Numbered from the stretch's first letter, positions 1 to 11,308 are shown. The stretch: DNA of 64,000 nt from Nymphaea colorata (GCF_008831285.2 NC_045151.1:3283544-3347543), one strand, 5' to 3'. A program made the numbers and translations. Notes: a model not told the origin generated them from the letters alone.

Positions 1-1590
1 TCTTCATACCCTTGAGGTTGTGTTATATAAACTTCCTCTATCAACTCCCCATGAAGAAAATCATTTTGTATATCCAGTAGGCAAATATTCCACCCTTTGG
101 AGATGGCAGCAGCCAAAATTACACAAACTATAGGTGGCTTAATGACTAGACTAAATGTTTCAAAACAGTCTATTGTGGCTTCTGAAATAAATCTCCTAGC
201 CATTAGCCGAGCTTTTATCTCTCAATACTTCCATCAGCTCATTTCGTTATTTTATAATTCAACTTAATATCAACTAAATTATGAGATGGCAATGGTGGAA
301 TGAAACTCCAAGTCTTGTTTTCGACAAGGGCTTGGAATTCACTTTCATAATTTCCCTCCATTGAAGGCTCTTGATAGCTTGGTTAAAGGAGGTGGATTTG
401 GTATCTTTGGCTAGGTTGATCAATAAGGCAATAGGAATAGGATGCTTGGTGGAGGTATAGACTTTATGTTTCAAGGAACCGGTTTGAGATTAGGTAATCA
501 TGTGGTGAGTCCTAACTAGTTCTACAATAGGTTCAGTAGGCTCCATTGGGTTCGGAGGAAAGGCTGGTTTTTTGCCATTAGGACGGGATAGTCTAATAGA
601 AGAATCAAGTCTTCCATGGTTTGGTGAGGAAATAGGATCTTTATTGATGGATGAAGAAAACGACATGTTTATAGGTATAGGTGTAGATTTTGTAGACTTG
701 TGGATTTGGATTTGAATGTAGAGAACTTTGAAAAGGGAAGTTACTTTAATCAAAGATTACATGGCAGCTTATCAAGATCTTGATATTGACTTGATTAAAA
801 CACAAAAAACTACAAATGACACATCGTAAAGATGTCCATGCATGGAAGACATTGGCCAGGGCTCCAAACATCAGTAAATAACAATTCCAAAATGTTGACA
901 CTTTATTATTGATAGATGTAGAAAAAGGTAAAGCATGACTCTTTCCTTATTGACAAGCATGACAGGAAACACTACTACTAGGAGAAACTGGTAGACCATA
1001 TTTATTTATTGACATGATTGACTACCTTACCTGAGGGATGTCCAAGTCTTTCATGCCATTGGGATCTTTTCATGTGTTCTCCAATACACACTTCTAATTT
1101 CAATCATTTCTTGTTCACTAAATCAATCTAATAGAGCCTGTTCTTATTGATCTATGGCAGAATCACTCTCCTTGTTTTTGCTATCCTTCACATATCAACA
1201 ATCAAGATGAAATTAAAAGTAAGTTCCATTATCTCTAGAAAACCAAGAGATAGAAAGAAGACTTTGGGATATATTCAGAACATAAAGAATATCAACCATA
1301 ATCAATCTTGAATTTCAAATTAAAAAAAAACAAACAAATTTACCAATAGAGGCCAAATCAAGACCAGTTTTGTAACCAATGCATACTTGATCACCACCTC
1401 GATAGTTAGTGTAAGAGGCCAGATTGTTTATGTCGGCAAAAACATGGTGTATGGTGCCCAAGTGTGGGTACAACCCTTCTTCTTGAATGATAGAGGAAGT
1501 AGTGGCATTTGCTTTAGGAGTATTGCCATCCTTTTGAAAACATTAGAGCTTTTAGTGGAGAGCCCCATGTCTTGACATATGGTTCAGGAT
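1..1590 (-). pseudogene. pol pseudogene of element A (pre-integrase, integrase remnant, RT N-terminus)
   Basis: Minus-strand remnants of pol. The pre-integrase motif RLGHPS reads at about 1020-1050, followed by a degraded cysteine pair. The integrase catalytic core (D, D, E) is absent. The linker and the start of reverse transcriptase (open stretches 490-753 and 274-474) lead to the conserved palm region near 1-100, where the revcomp reads HGELIEEVYITQPQG, the usual Copia RT box before the YVDD motif. YVDD and RNase H lie beyond the window edge. Frameshifts and stops interrupt the frame repeatedly. Confidence 0.7.
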
Positions 1591-1599
1591 GCAGCAACA

Positions 1600-2454
1600 T
1601 GATGTCTTAAGTTACCATATTAAAAACAAATGGAGCCTTCACCTTGAGATCGATTATTGCCTCCTTTTCCCTGAAATCTTCTTCCTCTACCACAAGCATT
1701 GAAAGATCGATCCTAATTGTTGTGACCTGCTTGTGTTTGATTTGAGGGCTTGAACAGCTGGTTAGCCATGTAGTGCTCAAGACCTGTATTCTTATTCTCA
1801 TTCACTTGAGTTTCATGAACCAAAATCAAACTGAGAAGTTCCTCAACATTGACAAGTTCGGCTCTAGTATTTAAGGTAGTTCTAAGAGCCACATATTCAG
1901 ATGAACGGCTGGTCAAAACATACAATTACTGAGTCATCATCAACTGGCCTAGAGGCCATCACCAGTTGGTGAGCAAGACAAAGTTTATTCCTTTCTTTGA
2001 ATTCTGAATTTGATGTCTCAATTGTTGAATGCAAGATCTAGACATGGAAGCATACATCTTTTTTAAAGAAATCCACACCTTGTGGGAATTCCTTAAACCC
2101 ATAACCTGACTATAGATGGTGTCAAATAGGGAAGTTAAAATCCAGCTTAGCAAAAGCTGGTCCATTTGCTTCCACTCTGAGTACTTAGGATTACTGGTTG
2201 CTTCCTTCCCCTTTCTCGGTAGGAAGAAGAATGGGTGGGCAAGAATGAGTGCTATCAGCATATCCCATCAATCTAAAGATTTTCAATAACGAAATAAACT
2301 GATATTCCCACAGCAAGTGATTATCAGTGCAGAGTTTTACCATCAAGAGCTATTGCAGATTGATTGGTGCCGGTGGAATTGGTTGCATACAAAAATCCTT
2401 TGACAAGTTGTTGTTTGTGTTTATGGTTCTGCTTGAACCTTCATTATGTGCCAT
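1600..2454 (-). pseudogene. gag pseudogene of Copia element A
   Basis: Gag-like reading begins at an ATG on the minus strand at 2452-2454, 23 bases inside the primer-binding site. A stop follows after about 30 codons. The N-terminal motif (DNHLLWEYQ) and the central helical region (DQLLLSWI, then HKVWISLKKMYASMSRS and LRHQIQNSKKG) match the UBN2/retrotransposon gag family, which packages element RNA. The frame is lost near 1959 and picked up again from 1925. The CCHC zinc knuckle near 1600-1640 is degraded, keeping the histidine but losing cysteines. No functional capsid protein could be made. Confidence 0.75.
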
Positions 2455-2487
2455 CTTCCCCAAAAATCAGGCCTTCAGCTCTGATAT

Positions 2488-2815
2488 TATTGAGTCGGTG
2501 GCCTTCAGGAGGCTCGTTTTGGCAACTGTGATTCTAGATCCTTGAATCATGGTGTTTCCATGATGACAGTGATAGTGTTGCTCATAGTAGAAGTTGCCTA
2601 CAATGGGTTGCCGATAGTGGATCTTTCCTTAGTTTTCTTGCCCATTTTTTATATGTAACCGTTCTATTCACTCATTATATAAATGATGATTGTAGAGTGA
2701 AACAACACAAAAAAATTGTATTACAATGAGTTTCCTTCTGCTTCTCGTGAATGTAGGCACTCATGTCAAACCACGTATATTCTTTTGTTATTTGATTTTT
2801 TCTCTCTGATCTTTA
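2488..2815 (+). repeat. 5' LTR of element B
   Basis: 328-bp direct repeat matching 11928-12209. It has a TATATAAA box at about 2676-2683. Over the first ~135 aligned bases I count about a dozen differences from the 3' copy. A 46-bp block at about 2624-2669 is present here and absent from the 3' LTR. The leading TG has decayed to TA. Confidence 0.88.
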
Positions 2816-2828
2816 TGGTATCAGAGCC
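2816..2828 (+). other. Primer-binding site of element B
   Basis: TGGTATCAGAGCC directly follows the 5' LTR. It is the standard plant Copia primer-binding site, complementary to the 3' end of initiator tRNA-Met. Confidence 0.92.
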
Positions 2829-2867
2829 AAGTTCGTGTGCTTGAAGTTTCCTTTCTTCTATCTTACC

Positions 2868-3671
2868 ATGGTAGAAGGATCACAATCACAAGGAGCAGAA
2901 GATTGGCCCCAGCAACAGTTGGAGGATAGTGTTAATCCTGCACTCAAAATCACTGCTGAATCTTTGAATGGGTTCAATTACCTTACCTGGGCAAAATCTG
3001 CTAAACTTTTCTTGAGTGGAAGGTCTAGGGTCGGTCATGTACCCGGCATCAAACCAAAACCTACTGATGATGATCTGAAGCTTGCTGAATGGGAGTCAAA
3101 TGATCATACTGTTATATCATGACTCTTGAATTCCATGGAGAAAAAAATTGCTCGTGGATTTTATTTTTCTTGAAACTGCCAAAGATTTCAAGTAGCTCAA
3201 GAAATTAGTAAGCTTAAACAAGGAGATATGGCCTTCACATAATATCTTTGAAAACTTCGTGCTTTATGGGATGAGTGAGAATCTTACACCCCTATTGTGA
3301 CTAATGGTGTGACTCTCCAGAAAAATCGTGAAGATGAAAAAACATTTCAGATGTTGGTTGGACCGAAACCTGAATATGAGCCACTGCGTGGTCAAGTCCT
3401 TATGTTACTGGAAGTTCCCAAACTCACCACAGTCTACTCTATCATTATGCGTGAGAAAACTCGTCGTCAAGTTATGAATCCCTTCAACAAAACTGATGAT
3501 ATTAATGATTCTCAAGCAACGATGTTCTCCAAACAAAAGGATGTTAGTATATCTTCTGGTTTTTCATCTCATTCAGACTTAAAAGGGAAAAATAATCCTT
3601 TTTGTAACTATTGCAAGAAAGAAAATCATACTAGAGAAAATTTTCGGAAGCTAAACAAAAAAACCAAATAA
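2868..3671 (+). pseudogene. gag pseudogene of element B
   Basis: Starts at the ATG 2868-2870, 40 bases after the primer-binding site. The N-terminal part (LNGFNYLTWAKSAKLFLSG) is the Copia gag domain that packages element RNA. An in-frame TGA at 3120-3122 ends the first open stretch (85 aa from this ATG). The reading resumes from about 3297 after further stops. The C-terminal zinc knuckle reads CNYCKKENHTRENF: the last cysteine of CX2CX4HX4C is replaced by phenylalanine. Broken and unlikely to be functional. Confidence 0.82.
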
Positions 3672-3726
3672 TGAAGGTCGACATAAGGTTGCTCACGCCT
3701 TTCATGATGAACAGGAAGAGACACTG

Positions 3727-4074
3727 GTGACCATGGAAAAGCTTACACAACTGCTACAGAACTTTGTCAAACAAAACTCAGCAACCCTAGCTACTAACGA
3801 AAGTGGCGATGGTGCAGGTATGTGTAGCTTTTTATCATGTTTGGATGAGAACACTTGGATAATAGATTCTGGTGCTTTAGATAACATGGCTGGTTCTAAA
3901 AATATTTTAGCTAATATTGAAGGTGTTTTGTATATAAAACTTGTTGCTATAGCTAATGGGGGTAAGGTTAGCGTCACAGGAAAGGGGGTAGCACAGTTTT
4001 TTGAGAAGAAGGGTCCTATCAACGTTTTATACATGCCTGATTTGGCTTCTAATCTCATGTCAGTCATAAAATAA
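3727..4074 (+). pseudogene. Aspartic protease remnant of element B
   Basis: A 115-aa open stretch with the retropepsin active-site motif WIIDSGA (about residues 46-52). The residues after it have drifted from the family consensus DSGATHH to DSGALDN. The region ends with the conserved MPDLASNLMSV segment that normally leads into the pre-integrase domain. In intact elements this enzyme cuts the gag-pol polyprotein. Here it is separated from gag and integrase by stops. Confidence 0.78.
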
Positions 4075-4218
4075 CAAAGACTTATAATTGCAATATGATT
4101 CTCTCGCCCTTAAAGGCAGGATCAGATCACAGGGAAGACAATTGGTGAAGGGGATGAATTTCATGGTCTTTACTACTTGAATTGCATAAATAAGGTGCTT
4201 GCTACGAATACAAATAAA

Positions 4219-4713
4219 ACTGAAGGAGAAAAATGATATTTGAGGTTGGGACACCCATCAAGTTATGTGTTAAATTCTTTGAAGCCTGGAATATTTTTTG
4301 ATTGCAATACTTGTGAGGTGTGCCGGTATGCTAAGCTAACCCGACCACCATTTTCTTCTTTTGAAAGTACTAGTAAGTTTGTTTTTGAGATATTTTACTC
4401 AGATGTTTGGGGGCCAGCCCCTATTGACTCATATAATGGTTTTAAGTACTACTTATCTTTCTTTGATGACTATTCTCGAGTGGGTTGGATATATTTCCTA
4501 AAAACCAAGGATGCTGTGTTTTCTAAATTTCTAATTTTTAACAACATGGTGGTCACTCAGTTTGGGACAAAAATTAAAACTCTACGGACTGAGTATGTGA
4601 ACAAGCAATTTGAATTCTTTGTTAGTAAGGCTAGCATACACCACCAGACATGTAAAGAAACACCCCAACAGAACGGAATTTCTGAAAGAATAAATAGGCA
4701 TTTTATCTCGTGA
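4219..4713 (+). pseudogene. Integrase remnant of element B, C-terminal part deleted
   Basis: Pre-integrase motif RLGHPS, then a zinc-binding CX2C (CNTCEVC), then the catalytic core starting at SDVWGP (first Asp) and a FDDYSR block. The second catalytic Asp, normally in a S-D-N-G box, is lost (the sequence reads LRTEYV). The glutamate region is kept as QQNGISERINR. Right after it, near 4700, the sequence jumps in another frame to SRDVRFDE, a motif that normally lies some 150 residues further on, so an internal deletion has removed the C-terminal half of the core. Confidence 0.8.
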
Positions 4714-5145
4714 TGTTAGATTTGATGAGTTGCAAGCCTATTTAAAAGTTATCTTCAGGAGGAGCCGCAAGCCCACTTTGAAAAACATCTTCAAAGGGAG
4801 CAAGTAAACTCAAAATTTGAGTCTCTCCCACTTCCTAATGTCTTTCCTATGGCTGACGTTGAGAATGGTAAAGCCCCTATTCAGGTTCATAATGATGAAA
4901 ATACCACTCCAACCGTCGAGGGAGTCGATAGTGACTCACAACAAGCTACTACAAATGAGACACAACAAGTGAACACCCTTCAGTGATCAGAAAGAACTCG
5001 TCAATAGCTAGAAAGATACGTGGATTTTGTTATGAGCAGTGCAGTTAAGTATTCGATAGAAGCTTATGTTAACTATGATGTATTTTCTCAAAATCAAACA
5101 GCCTTCTTTATGCAGCTAAACAATATTTCTGAACTAGGGACATTT

Positions 5146-5923
5146 GAAAAGACCTTCCAAGATCCTTGTTGAAAAAAAGCCATAAGGAACGAATTAGATG
5201 CTCTAACAAAAAATGAAACATGGGAACTCATCTCTCTTCCTCCAGGTAAAAAACCAGTCAGTTATAAATGAGTATTTAAATGGAAATTTCATAGTGATGA
5301 AACTCTTGATAGACATAAAGTTCATCATGTTATTCGAGGCTTCTCTAAAACAGAAGGAATTGACTATACAAAGACCTTTGCTCTAGTGGAAAAAATGACA
5401 ACTCTCTGTAGCCTAATATCTATTGCCTGCAATTTTGAGTGGGATTTATTTCAACTTGATGTGAAAAAGGCTTTTCTTCAAAGTGGTTTACAAGAAGAAG
5501 TCTATATGACAAGTCCGCAAGGCCTCAATTATGAAAATAAAAAAAAAATCTCATTTGCAATTTGAAGAAGTCCATCTGTGCACTCAAACAATTTCCGGAA
5601 GCTTCGTACTCAAAACTTAGCTACGCCCTGATCAAATTTGGGTACAAACACAGTGTCTCTAACAACTCTCTATTCATTTATCATTCTCAAAATAAAACTG
5701 TTTTGGCTCTTGTGTATGTGGATGAATATTGTCATCACTCGTGATTCCAAGAGCATAATAGACAAGACCAAACGATATCTCCCTCAAAGTTCGAGATAAT
5801 TGATTTATTAAAAAAAACAGGGAAACTTGGAGTGAAGCAGGCAGTCACACTTGTAGATGTAAATCATGAACTTGACAAGATAGATAATGGAGAATCAATA
5901 CAAGATACAAAACAATATCAAAG
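5146..5923 (+). pseudogene. Reverse transcriptase remnant of element B, N-terminal part
   Basis: Shows the Copia RT blocks in order: KNETWELISLPPG, a stop where the WVFK box belongs, QLDVKKAFLQSGLQEEVYM, and LKKSICALKQ (the LKKALYGLKQ box). The active-site box reads YVDE plus a frameshift in place of YVDD. A deletion then joins a KTKRYL-like segment to DLLKKTGKLG. The reading stops at the insertion point of element C (5923) and continues after it at 11309. Confidence 0.8.
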
Positions 5924-6172
5924 TGTAGAAACAGTAAAAGAGTAGAATACTGAACGTACACGGATGTAACGTGGAAAACCCCTCAACTAGAAGGAAAAAA
6001 CCATGGGTGAGGAGGACTGGTGCTCACTAGCAACCAGACACTCTCTGTCTTAGATTCTCATTCACACAGAAATTAGGGTTTACACAAGTTAAGTAAGGTC
6101 ATAATAGTAATACGCTGGATCGGGTCCAGATCCAAACCCGGATTGGTGACCCAAATGTAACATACTTCAATA
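5924..6172 (-). repeat. 3' LTR of element C (left copy)
   Basis: 249-bp direct repeat of 11053-11303. I count about 28 differences over the pair. The plus-strand edge TGTAGAAAC corresponds to the LTR end on the coding strand. Confidence 0.9.
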
Positions 6173-7618
6173 CTCCCCCTCAACTTGGGCATACATATCA
6201 AACATGCCCAACTTGGATACATTTCTCTCAAACTGAGTCACAGGTAAGGCTTTAGTCAGAACATCAGCAGTTTGGTCTTCAGATTTCATATATGGTAGAA
6301 TCAACTCTTTGACATCAATTCTCTCTCGGATGAAGTGACAGTCAATCTCGACATGTTTTGTTCGGTCATGTAACACAGGGTTGTTGGCTAGATTGATTGT
6401 GGACTTGTTATCACAATACATCTTCATAGGTCCTTCCATTTCTATCCTAATATCAGTCAGCAATACTTTCAGCCACAGTAATTCTAACACTCCAGTGGCA
6501 ACAGCCCTATATTCAGTCTCTACACTTGAGCGAGAACAAACATCTTGTCTCTTGCTCTTCCAAACAACAAGATTTCCCTCCAAGTAGATGCAGTACCTTG
6601 AAGTAGATTTTTTAGTATCAACACAGTCTGCCCAGTCTGCATCGAAATTTCCTTTAATCTCAATAGGCCCTTGTTTCACATATAGAAGCTCCTTGCCAGA
6701 ATTCTTCTTCAAGTAACACAAGATTCTGTCGACAACCTTCAAGTGAGTATCTTTAGGTGTGTGCATAAACTAACTCATCACATTTGTAGGAAATGTGATA
6801 TCAGGTCTAGTTAGAGTGAAGTAGATCAGCCTTCCAACCAGACGTTGATACCTCCCCTTATCTTCTTCAAAAAGAGGTTCTCCATTCTTAATACTGAGTC
6901 TGTGTCCAGCATCTAGAGGAGTAGAAGTCGGACTACACCCCAGTTTTCCTATCTTCTTCAGTAAATCAAAGGTATACTTCATTTGATTCAACACAAGGGT
7001 CGTACTTGATCTAGCAATTTCAACACCAAGAAAATATCTTAGTTTGCCAAGGTCCTTGAGATCAAATTCAGCAGCCAGTCGACTCTTTAATCTTGTTATC
7101 TTATCTTTATCATCACATGTAACAATCATATCATCAACATAGACTAACAAAAGAGCAACCTTACCCTCATTCCTTTTTACAAACAGAGTATGATCTCTAT
7201 TTCCTTGATTGTATTCATGTTGTCTCATTACAAGTTTACGACATTCAAACCATGATCAGGGAGACTGCTTGAGCCCATACAAAGCGTTCTTTAGTTTACA
7301 GCATTTTTCCAGTTTCTCATATCCTGGGGACATACACATATACACTTCTTCTTCAAGATCTCCGTTGAGAAAAGCATTCTTAACGTCAAGTTGGTACATC
7401 TTCCACTCCTTCAACACTGCTAGAGAAATAATAACTCTAACAGTCTTCATCTTCGCAATAGGAGCAAACATCTCCAAGTAATCAATCTCATATTTCTGAC
7501 TAAACCGCTTGCCAACCAGGCGAGCTTTGTACCTCTCAACATTCCCATCTGGTTTGTACTTAATGGTGCAGACCCACTTGGATCCAACGAGATGAGCCAC
7601 TTCAGGGATCTCTACCAC
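6167..7618 (-). pseudogene. Reverse transcriptase and RNase H of element C (interrupted)
   Basis: Near-complete Copia RT-RNase H on the minus strand in three open stretches (7618-7256, 7228-6770, 6766-6167). Visible blocks are the [12 protein letters not shown] box, [39 protein letters not shown], the intact active site LLVYVDDMIV, LGKLRYFLGVEIA, YQRLVGRLIYF and, in RNase H, DADWADC (first Asp), VETEYRA (Glu) and YCDNKSTINL (Asp). It ends with MKSEDQTADVLTKAL and a stop just inside the LTR. Stops at about 7255 and 6768 break the frame. Intact, it would copy element RNA into DNA. Confidence 0.88.
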
Positions 7619-8113
7619 TTCCCATGTTCAGTTTCTGCTCAAGGCTTCCATCTCTTATTGCATAGCATGAGTCCACTTGGGATCACTCTGAGCCTCTGTA
7701 ACAGTCCTGGAAATCACATCCAAAGAAAGAAATGATGCAAAACATTTGTAATCTGTGCTCAGTCTACAATATGACACAAAGTTTTCAATAGGGTATTGAG
7801 TACATGACCTGACGCCCTTTCTCAGGGCAATGGGAAGCTCCTCATTTTTAGTTTATGTCTGAATGTCTTCCTCAACAGGTTTCTTCTAAGCACGACTTGG
7901 GTCATCAAGGGAAGAAGTAGGATTGGAATTAGGAGTAGAATTCTCACCATCAGTCACCTTATCTGTACGAATTCTTCACCTAGAATACACTTGTCCAAAT
8001 AAGTGATTACATTTCTCTTTCATCCCAGTGGAACACCCTTCATTCCTCTCATGTTTAAGCACCTCAACAACCGGTCAACTCTCTTCCCACTTGTACTCCA
8101 AAAAATCTGTAAA

Positions 8114-8940
8114 TTAAATTTTCTGACTCAAAGAATATTCTTCCCCTGACGTAGACTTTTCTCCCTGAAAATGATTCTCACCAAAGTAAAAGACATGTTC
8201 CAAGAATGTGACATCCTTGGTAACGTAAATATGACCAATGGTAGGATCAAGACATTTATACCCCTTTTGAGTAGGAGGATACCTAACAAAAATTCCCTTA
8301 ATTGATCTTGAATCAAGTTTTTTAACATTAGCGTTATGATCATGAATGAAGCAAACATATCCAAAGACATGAGGAGGGAGGTGAAAGGGTTGACGATTTC
8401 CTGTAAGCATAGAGTGAGGGGTCCGCCCATTTAACATACGACTAGGCATGTGGTTAATCAAGTATGCACTAGTAAGAACAGCATCTCCCCAATAATGTTT
8501 TAGAAGATTCCTTTGAAACAAGAGAGCTCTTGTGACATTAAGCAGCTGACAATTTTTCCTCTCAGCAACCCCATTTTGAGGAGGGGTATAGCTGCAATAT
8601 GTCTCATGAACAATCCCCCCTTTTCAAAAGAAATCCTCAACAACTTGACACACATACTCACGAGCAATATCAGACTGAAAGGTCTTAATAGAACCACTAT
8701 ATTGGTTCTCCACAAAAAGAATGAATGTCTCTATGACATGAGGCACTTCGCTATGATCATTCAACATGTAAACATAGGTACTCCTTGAGTAATCATCTAT
8801 AAAGGTTATAAAATACTGAAAACCACAACGGGTATAAATTCTCGAAGGCCCCCACGCTTCAGAATGGATCAAGAAAAATACTTCATTAGCACGACTATTG
8901 GAAACAAGGTATAAAGCCCTAACATTTTTAGCAAACTAAC
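8114..8940 (-). pseudogene. Integrase of element C (interrupted)
   Basis: Integrase core on the minus strand: IHSEAWGPSR (first catalytic position, Asp replaced by Glu), FIDDYSRSTYVYM, FQSDIAREYV (second Asp kept), QNGVAERKN (Glu kept), then the C-terminal part HYWGDAVLTSAYLINHMPSR and GYKCLDP. A stop at about 8622 splits the core. The zinc-binding N-terminus is mostly missing: the protease end at about 9000 passes almost straight into the last part of the pre-integrase region. Confidence 0.83.
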
Positions 8941-8989
8941 ATATATCTCAGGATATCATAGATATGTCTAAACTAGAACATAACTCATG

Positions 8990-9303
8990 AGTTCACAATT
9001 CAACTCCTTTGTAATTTTGCTGACAAATAAAAGATTCAAGGGAAGATGAGGAACATGTAAGGCACCATCCACTAAAAATTTGTTTAACAAAGAAAGACTC
9101 TCTTTTCATGCCACAGAGGCAAAGGAACCAACGACAAGAGAAACACGTTCCTTCCCAAAAGATAGCTTATACTCATGAAAGAGCTTAGGATTGTCAGTCA
9201 TGTGATGGGTGGCACCATTGTCAACAATCCATTCTCCCATACTAGAATTGCCTTTTTCACCAGAAATGGCCAGAGCATGGTTAACCTTCACATCATCTGA
9301 CAC
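8990..9303 (-). pseudogene. Protease of element C
   Basis: Contains the retropepsin motif WIVDNGATHHMT, a good match to the Copia consensus (D-S/N-GATHH), followed by the FHEYKLSFGKERVSL strand region. The reading continues in another frame to a HVPHLPLNLL segment typical of the protease C-terminus (about 8990-9060). Upstream it is joined to gag by interrupted sequence. Confidence 0.8.
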
Positions 9304-9479
9304 TTCGGCCTGACCAACATCAATCTGACTTAGAAGCTCACGAATCTATTAAGCTGAGATAAAGGCTTTCCCTCCACTAGACTTGGTAGCATCATAAATA
9401 GATTTCTTCCCACTAGAAGGTCTCCCTCGACTATTCTTCTTTTCTGGATGGAGGTCCCAACAAAAATCCACTGTATGAC

Positions 9480-10279
9480 CAGTCTTCTTGTAGTGAGTGC
9501 ACTTGCGAGGAAGTCAAGCAGCTCTTATAGGACCATGACTAACATGGGCAGACCTCTCATTATACGAGATGTGATCCCCCTTTTTTCCAGTAATAACAAG
9601 GTGTCTTTGCTCTTCAGCCTCTACACGGGATTGAACATCTTCAATACTAGGCAATCCGTCAAAATTAAGGATTTGACTTCTTATACCTTCAAAGTCGTCA
9701 TTTAACCCTGCCAAAAATAGGTACACTCTATTCTCCCATTCTTTGGCTAAATGACGCACTTGATCTTGGGGACAATCCCAAGTGTTATTAGAATAGTAGT
9801 GAAGTTCCTCTCACTTAGATTTCAAGGCTACATAGAAATCTGCTACAGAGTGTTCGCCTTGCTGTAGAGAATAGACATCCTTCATCAACTGATACACTCG
9901 AACAACTTTCTTCTTTTGGCCATACATTTGCTCAAGTATAACCCACATATCCCTCGCAGTCTTCTTGCGAAGAATGAGGGGCTGAATCTCGGGGGACACA
10001 TAGTTAACAATCCAAGTCTTAACTTGGTTGTCCTCAAGAAATGTCCCAAGCAACATTCGTCTTAGCCAGCTCAATCTTCCTCCCATTTATATATGCAATT
10101 CTGTCTCGACTAGTGATCCCCATGGTGATAGCAACGGACCATTGAAGATAGTTTCCTTTGGTAAGATGAATAGTGGTGACCTGAACAGGTATATTTTCTG
10201 TTCTAACACCCCCAACAACAGTCTGATCAGTGTTAATAGTAGAGGAGGATGAAGCATCCATCTCACAACAGTAAAACAT
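9480..10279 (-). pseudogene. gag of element C (frameshifted)
   Basis: Gag domain in three open stretches (10279-10034, 10086-9811, 9759-9514). The N-terminal motif IHLTKGNYLQWSVAI and the central DMWVILEQMYGQ and QLMKDVYSLQQGEHSV segments match Copia gag. The region ends with a zinc knuckle reading CTHYKKTGHTVDFC (about 9470-9512), where the second cysteine of CX2CX4HX4C has become tyrosine. A start at about 10258 (MDASSSS) is the likely original one. Confidence 0.82.
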
Positions 10280-11040
10280 TCAACAACAAGAAGAGGAGGC
10301 ACGTAACAGAGGATACCAAAAGGGGGAAACGAGTGGAAACAAGGACGGAAACAAGCACAATCACGGCTGAAACCCAGCTCCGCTACAGCAGGGAGGCGGC
10401 AGTGAGTGTTAACGAGCAGACTCGTGCAGCTCAGGCGGCGACATGGCAGGCAACAGTGGGCAGAGCTCAAAGCAGAAGGGCCTATAGTCGGCAGCAGAGC
10501 TCCACGAGCGGCAACAGAGAGTCGGGTGACAGTGTTGAGCAACAGAGCGCTGATCGTCTGGAAGACCAAGCAGCACAGGTGAAGGCGATGCCAAGAGAGC
10601 TGTCGCCACACCGAAGAAGGAAGTCAACCACGCAGAAGGTGCCTTCCTCAACAGGGCGAGCTGAGGGACTGGTCGATGACCAATGAGCAGACAACGGGTG
10701 ATGGGGTAGATAGGCGATGGTGGGAGACCAGCAGACGACGGAGCGATGGAGGCTGACAGCAGACGATGGGGAAACCTCAGGCGACCGTAAGAAGGCAGAG
10801 AGACGCTAGAGATGGCACCGTGTGAGCCAGCGTCGAGGCGTCTGGTCAGGCGATGAAGAGTCAGGCAGCATTGGGTGAGCTAGGAGGTCTGAAGTTGGGT
10901 GACGGCGACGGACGATAGAACTGGGCAACAAGAAGCCAACCAGCGTCGGGCGATGTGTCAGGTGATGGAGAGCAGCATCAGTTGAGCAATGGAACACGGC
11001 CAGAACTTTACGGTAGACTAAAAAAATTTCAAAACCTTTA
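10280..11040 (-). other. GC-rich untranslated leader of element C
   Basis: About 760 bases between gag and the primer-binding site. It is much richer in G and C than the rest of the element and holds many short GGCGATG/GACGATGG-like words. Open frames on both strands here (such as 10249-10686 plus) follow from the high GC content; none resembles a known protein. It is most simply the 5' leader of the element RNA. Confidence 0.6.
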
Positions 11041-11052
11041 GCTCTGATACCA
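11041..11052 (-). other. Primer-binding site of element C
   Basis: Reverse complement reads TGGTATCAGAGC and directly abuts the LTR at 11053; initiator tRNA-Met type. Confidence 0.92.
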
Positions 11053-11303
11053 CGTAGAAACAGTAAAAGAGTAGAATACTGAACGAACATGGATGTAACA
11101 TGGAAAACCCCTCAACTAGAAGGAAAAAACCACGGGTGAGGAGGACTGGTGCTCATTAGCAACCAGACACCCTCTCTCTTAGATTCTCATTCACTAACAG
11201 AAATTAGGGTTTGCACAGGTTAAGTAGGGCCATAACAGTAACACACTGGATCGGATCCAGATCCAGACCTAGATAGGTGACCCAAATACAACACATGTCA
11301 ACA
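11053..11303 (-). repeat. 5' LTR of element C (right copy)
   Basis: 251-bp partner of 5924-6172. The coding-strand start is TGTTGACATG (plus-strand end ...CAACA at 11303). It is followed by target duplication CAAAT. Confidence 0.9.
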
Positions 11304-11308
11304 CAAAT

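Larger units (their letters stand above)
1..2487 (-). mobile_element. Copia retrotransposon A, left part (runs off window)
   Basis: Minus-strand Ty1/Copia remnant. From right to left it shows a partial primer-binding site (2478-2487, reverse complement of ATATCAGAGC), gag, a pre-integrase region and the start of reverse transcriptase, which runs off the left edge. Its right end is cut at the primer-binding site by element B; the missing few bases and a likely LTR resume at 12210. Many stops and frameshifts make it non-functional. The integrase core is missing: pre-integrase and an early integrase stretch are followed directly by the integrase C-terminal motif HVIFD near 780-840. The other LTR would lie outside the window, so the full length is unknown. 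Confidence 0.85.
5924..11303 (-). mobile_element. Copia retrotransposon C, complete structure but decayed, nested in B
   Basis: 5380-bp minus-strand Ty1/Copia element. LTRs lie at 5924-6172 and 11053-11303, a tRNA-Met primer-binding site at 11041-11052, and a polypurine tract (GAGGGGGAG on the minus strand, about 6173-6182) next to the left LTR. Gag, protease, integrase, RT and RNase H follow the Copia order. Target-site duplication CAAAG (5919-5923) and CAAAT (11304-11308) match at four of five bases. Stops and frameshifts make it defective, but its RT-RNase H is the best preserved in the window. Confidence 0.92.

Noticed and set aside
10249-10686. 145-codon plus-strand frame and minus-strand counterparts in the C leader
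   Set aside because: GC-rich sequence leaves few stops on either strand; no recognisable protein; position fits an untranslated leader.
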